This document shows, piece after piece, positions 6,201 through 7,602 of a stretch of DNA of 7,602 bases. The notes under the pieces are model-generated. The model worked only from the letters and a program-made list of their open reading frames with translations. It searched no databases and was not told the DNA's origin. The DNA comes from Lysobacterales bacterium (lineage in GTDB: Bacteria; Pseudomonadota; Gammaproteobacteria; Xanthomonadales; Rhodanobacteraceae): positions 1-7,602 of the forward strand of contig JAAFHE010000156.1 in NCBI GenBank assembly GCA_013298265.1, read 5' to 3'. Every line of letters starts with the position of its first letter. The stretch's first letter is position 1. Made by a program: the position numbers and the translations under genes.

Positions 6201-7602
6201 CGTCACCGGCGCATACGCGATCGTGGTGACCTGGTTGATGCTCGCCCCATCGTGCCGGTTGATCGTATCGATCGCCCCGCCCGGACCGGCATAGGTGTAC
6301 TTCGTCACCGTGCCCGTCGGTCCGATCACCACCTCGGGCTCACCGAACGCGTTGTTGAACAGCTTGGTCTCGTCAGCCGCCGCACCGGTATCCGTACCGC
6401 AGGGCACCAGCGGCGCATTGGCCGCCTTGTAGGCACGCACGCGGGTCACATTGCCGGCCGTGCCATAGCAGTACTGCGTCACGCGGCGGCCCGCGTCGTA
6501 GACCGCCGCGACACCGCCCGAGGCGTTGTCGTACACCGTCTCTTCAAACAGTGTCGTGGAATTGGGTAAATAGCTGCGCGTGATGCGCTGGAACGCATCG
6601 TGGGTATAGCGCCGTACCCGCGATTGCGTGCCCGAGGTCTCCGTCACTTCCAGATCCCAGGCCTGCCCCGTCACCTTCGCCAGCGCCAGCGTCGTGCCGC
6701 TGACCGACACCTGCCCGGCCACCGTATCGCCGCTGCCATACGTCACCGTCGTCGCCTTCGCCGCCGCGCCCAGCACGTCCGGATCGTTCTGCGCATCGTA
6801 GATCGCGTTCATCCGACCCTGCGCGTCATAGCGGAACTGCTGCACGCGGCCCGCCGCATCGGTGTAACGGGTCAGATTGCCATTGGTATAGGCCAGTGTG
6901 GCCAGGCGCATCGGCGCACCCCCCGGCGGGTTCAGATCACGCACCTGGGTCAGGCGCCATGCGCCCGCGCCAACATCGGCATAGGTCAGCCGCGTCGTGC
7001 GCCCCGTCGGCATCGACACGATGTCCAGCTGCGTCACGTTCGTGCCAACGCGCGTGCGCACGAAATCCAGATAGCTGCCATCGCGGTTATTGCTGCGGAT
7101 CAGTTCGCCCGCGGCGCTGAACACGTCGGTCTGGCCGCGCGGATAGGTAAAGGTGTACTGCTGCGTCGCGGCGTCGAACGCCAGCTTGCCGCTGCGCACA
7201 TGGCTGTCGGTGACAAGCTGGGTCACCCCCGTCGCGGCGATCGCGCCGGTAAAGTCGTACGCCTCGCCGTTCTCCAGCTGTACCCGATGCGTCTGCACCA
7301 GCGGACAGCTGCTGCTCGCGCAACTGGGCGCCAGCCACGAATACACCCGCCGGTCATAGCTGTGCACCCACCGGCTGCCACTCGCCTGACCCGTCGCCAC
7401 CGCCTCGACACGCGGCGCGCCATAGCGCAGGCCCACCTGGATCGCTACCCCCGCCGCCGGCGTCTGCATACACGCCAGCGTCATCTCCTGGCGCTGCGTC
7501 AGCAGGTTGATCGGGTCGCCGACCGTCGGGCCGGGGCTCGTGGGACAGGTCGGCGGGCCTAGCAGGGCGTGCGGCTGGTTGCGCGGGCCGGTGGGGGGGA
7601 CG
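3276..7602 (-). CDS. Large YD-repeat (Rhs family) protein with C-terminal FG-GAP/VCBS repeats (5' end outside window)
   Basis: The frame is open from the right edge to the TGA at 3276-3278, giving 1441 visible residues. The ATG at 7484 is not the start: the frame continues upstream through a Pro/Gly-rich linker and GDPINLLT (visible residues 28-35), a motif that opens the shell region of Rhs proteins. An N-terminal shell domain with a Cys pair (SCASSSC) follows, then about twenty YD repeats (roughly residues 240-1150), for example FRYDAQGRM, YRYDSLGRLEWL and YGYDALDRL. Instead of the usual core domain, the protein ends in five FG-GAP/VCBS-type repeats (about 1170-1425). Four have an intact calcium-loop pattern (DLDGDGDSD, DFNQDGVPD, DFNRDGKPD, DQDGDGTVD). 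In known structures YD repeats coil into a hollow shell around a toxin; FG-GAP repeats form beta-propellers in TcB and other surface proteins. The missing core and toxin are supplied by the next, overlapping gene. Any signal sequence or trafficking domain is beyond the edge. Confidence 0.9.
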   Translation of the reverse strand, partial: VPPTGPRNQPHALLGPPTCPTSPGPTVGDPINLLTQRQEMTLACMQTPAAGVAIQVGLRYGAPRVEAVATGQASGSRWVHSYDRRVYSWLAPSCASSSCPLVQTHRVQLENGEAYDFTGAIAATGVTQLVTDSHVRSGKLAFDAATQQYTFTYPRGQTDVFSAAGELIRSNNRDGSYLDFVRTRVGTNVTQLDIVSMPTGRTTRLTYADVGAGAWRLTQVRDLNPPGGAPMRLATLAYTNGNLTRYTDAAGRVQQFRYDAQGRMNAIYDAQNDPDVLGAAAKATTVTYGSGDTVAGQVSVSGTTLALAKVTGQAWDLEVTETSGTQSRVRRYTHDAFQRITRSYLPNSTTLFEETVYDNASGGVAAVYDAGRRVTQYCYGTAGNVTRVRAYKAANAPLVPCGTDTGAAADETKLFNNAFGEPEVVIGPTGTVTKYTYAGPGGAIDTINRHDGASINQVTTIAYAPVTLTNGPVALADLPTQVTLPDGTVHRQAYDTQGLPTVTTLDATGLALTMRTQYDARGYLLSSTDARGIITQYAYAQNPALGQYGDAGLPSAVIVDSAGQALRTDFSYNALGLLTTQVEDVGGRNATTTQTYVPVGSEGGYAPRRTTDALGSVTESVYTGFGELERLIQKAVLAGGADRTTRFTYTTEGWPDTVVLTDGRVAVDRTYFPDGLVQSLTDARGVSQAFTYDGKGRLLTQTLGTTAVGAQPAVNATSSYAYDGADRLYEVRRSDNSIAYQASYDGLGRLISVRDGANRQTRYVYDNARNWLNTVILGAHTPAEQITQSYTYDRLGRMNRQRVDPAGLNLVTDYRYTDAGSTDRVSLQQVIDANGGVTRYRYDSLGRLEWLTDALGNTTSYAYDKRGSLRKITPPLGAETDYLSDALGRVTQLSRDGKTEQWVYFPDSLLRQHTDFGGQTIDYRYDASGRLTSIDYAGTADDPGGARSDASFAYAPNDLLIGVTSKPDGLTAQSTAYAYDAANRLTGRTRDGRTVGYQYDADSRLTTLHYWLRMAVDYGYGTANTNGQVRSLGLRDGAGVSATSSYTYGAPGQLTQISRPTTNPLTSALSIDTAGRLLGIAHRRAGSPVQGVAYQLDRNGNRTGLTETLNAGAGIASYATQYGYDALDRLIAVDAAALGSQPRQIENYVYDAMGNREAILTSRPTVASVNTGDLDGDGDSDFYYREYDSTATAGFLMGGNAGLNFTVQRAAAGNSVESTDWIPTVMADFAGSGGRSVLWRHRVTGENRLVQLGGKDGTRSVATTAVETVADLDWQPEASADFNQDGVPDLLWRDQTTGAMFVWTLGGLDGAVHLTPGDIALPPEPDTDWRVRATGDFNRDGKPDLVWRNRVTGANRVWIMGGTNNATRQSSVDLLPVEDLKWDIIGTADQDGDGTVDLLWQNQWGAMELWYMSPSSTYPNSEVMREWQQLVNPFGSAGDGP
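3285..3291 (-). promoter_or_regulatory. Ribosome binding site for the second Rhs gene, in a GTGA stop-start overlap
   Basis: Read on the minus strand, AGGAGAT occupies 3291-3285. AGGAG ends 7 nt before the GTG at 3279-3277, and that GTG shares bases with the TGA stop (3278-3276) of the upstream gene. This arrangement is typical of translational coupling, so the two Rhs pieces are probably made together in fixed proportion. It fixes the start 15 nt upstream of the more obvious ATG at 3264. Confidence 0.75.
3300..4090 (-). repeat. FG-GAP/VCBS-type repeat array (five units)
   Basis: The units follow the pattern [A/G]D-x-[N/D]xDGxxD-[L/F]-[L/Y]WR…W-x-[L/M]GG, about 50 residues apart. The second unit (ADFAGSGGRSVLWR) has lost the acidic residues that would bind calcium; the other four keep them. 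Such units usually assemble as propeller blades outside the cell or in Tc-toxin B components. Five units would be an incomplete propeller by themselves, so partner blades or an unusual closure may be involved. Confidence 0.75.
4140..6890 (-). repeat. YD-repeat coding array
   Basis: About twenty degenerate units of roughly 20-45 residues share a [Y/F]xYDxxGR[L/I] consensus. At the DNA level this gives recurrent plus-strand strings around GTCGTA or CATCGTA, with near-identical runs such as GGCCCAGGCCGTCGTAG around 5356-5373 (and again in the second gene near 2919-2936) and CCCAGCGCATCGGTC around 5037 and 5759. These direct repeats are substrates for recombination between Rhs genes and within this gene. 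Confidence 0.85.

Noticed and set aside
3318..6569. Plus-strand open frame of 1083 codons opposite the YD-repeat gene.
   Set aside because: It is an antisense shadow of GC-rich codons: composition is Val/Ala/Arg-biased without recognisable domains, while the minus-strand frame has clear YD and FG-GAP repeats throughout.
6600..7562. Plus-strand open frame of 320 codons near the right edge.
   Set aside because: Antisense shadow of the N-terminal part of the large Rhs protein; Arg/His-rich, without domains.
1..7602. CRISPR array, tRNA, rRNA, insertion sequence or attachment site.
   Set aside because: No regular spacer-repeat structure, cloverleaf, rRNA signature, transposase or flanking direct repeat was seen; the repeats present are coding YD or FG-GAP units.

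Overview
The window is high-GC DNA with two gene blocks that converge on a 223-bp intergenic gap (1356-1578). GC-rich codon usage, a polymorphic Rhs toxin locus and FG-GAP repeats of a 'DLLWR' type fit a high-GC proteobacterium. A member of the Xanthomonadales (Lysobacter/Luteibacter-like) is my guess; no rRNA or marker gene confirms it.

Left block (plus strand, 1-1355): the C-terminal 450 residues of a helical-repeat (TPR-like) protein whose start lies outside the window. A GC-rich inverted repeat that straddles its stop codon and is followed by seven T's looks like its intrinsic terminator. The gap also holds a near-perfect 24-bp hairpin (1455-1478) and a very AT-rich patch (1521-1570, 9 G/C in 50 bases).

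Right block (minus strand, 7602-1579): a two-gene Rhs polymorphic-toxin operon. The upstream gene (7602-3276, 5' end outside the window) encodes a long YD-repeat protein. It begins in view with a proline-rich linker and a GDPINLLT motif, continues through about twenty YD repeats, and ends in five FG-GAP/VCBS-type repeats. Its TGA overlaps the GTG start of the second gene (3279-1579) in a GTGA overlap, with a well-placed AGGAG. The second gene encodes a 566-residue protein with its own Sec signal peptide, a few more YD repeats, the Rhs core domain ending in DPSG, and a C-terminal tip. The tip carries HAE and CPHC motifs of the deaminase fold, most like the YwqJ-type toxin deaminases.

The likely joint role is an exported Rhs shell made in two pieces, the second carrying a self-released deaminase warhead. 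Two points deserve attention. First, the Rhs chain is split by FG-GAP repeats, a stop and a fresh signal peptide. Second, no credible immunity gene lies between the toxin stop and the convergent neighbour, where one would normally be. The promoter of the toxin operon is not in the window.
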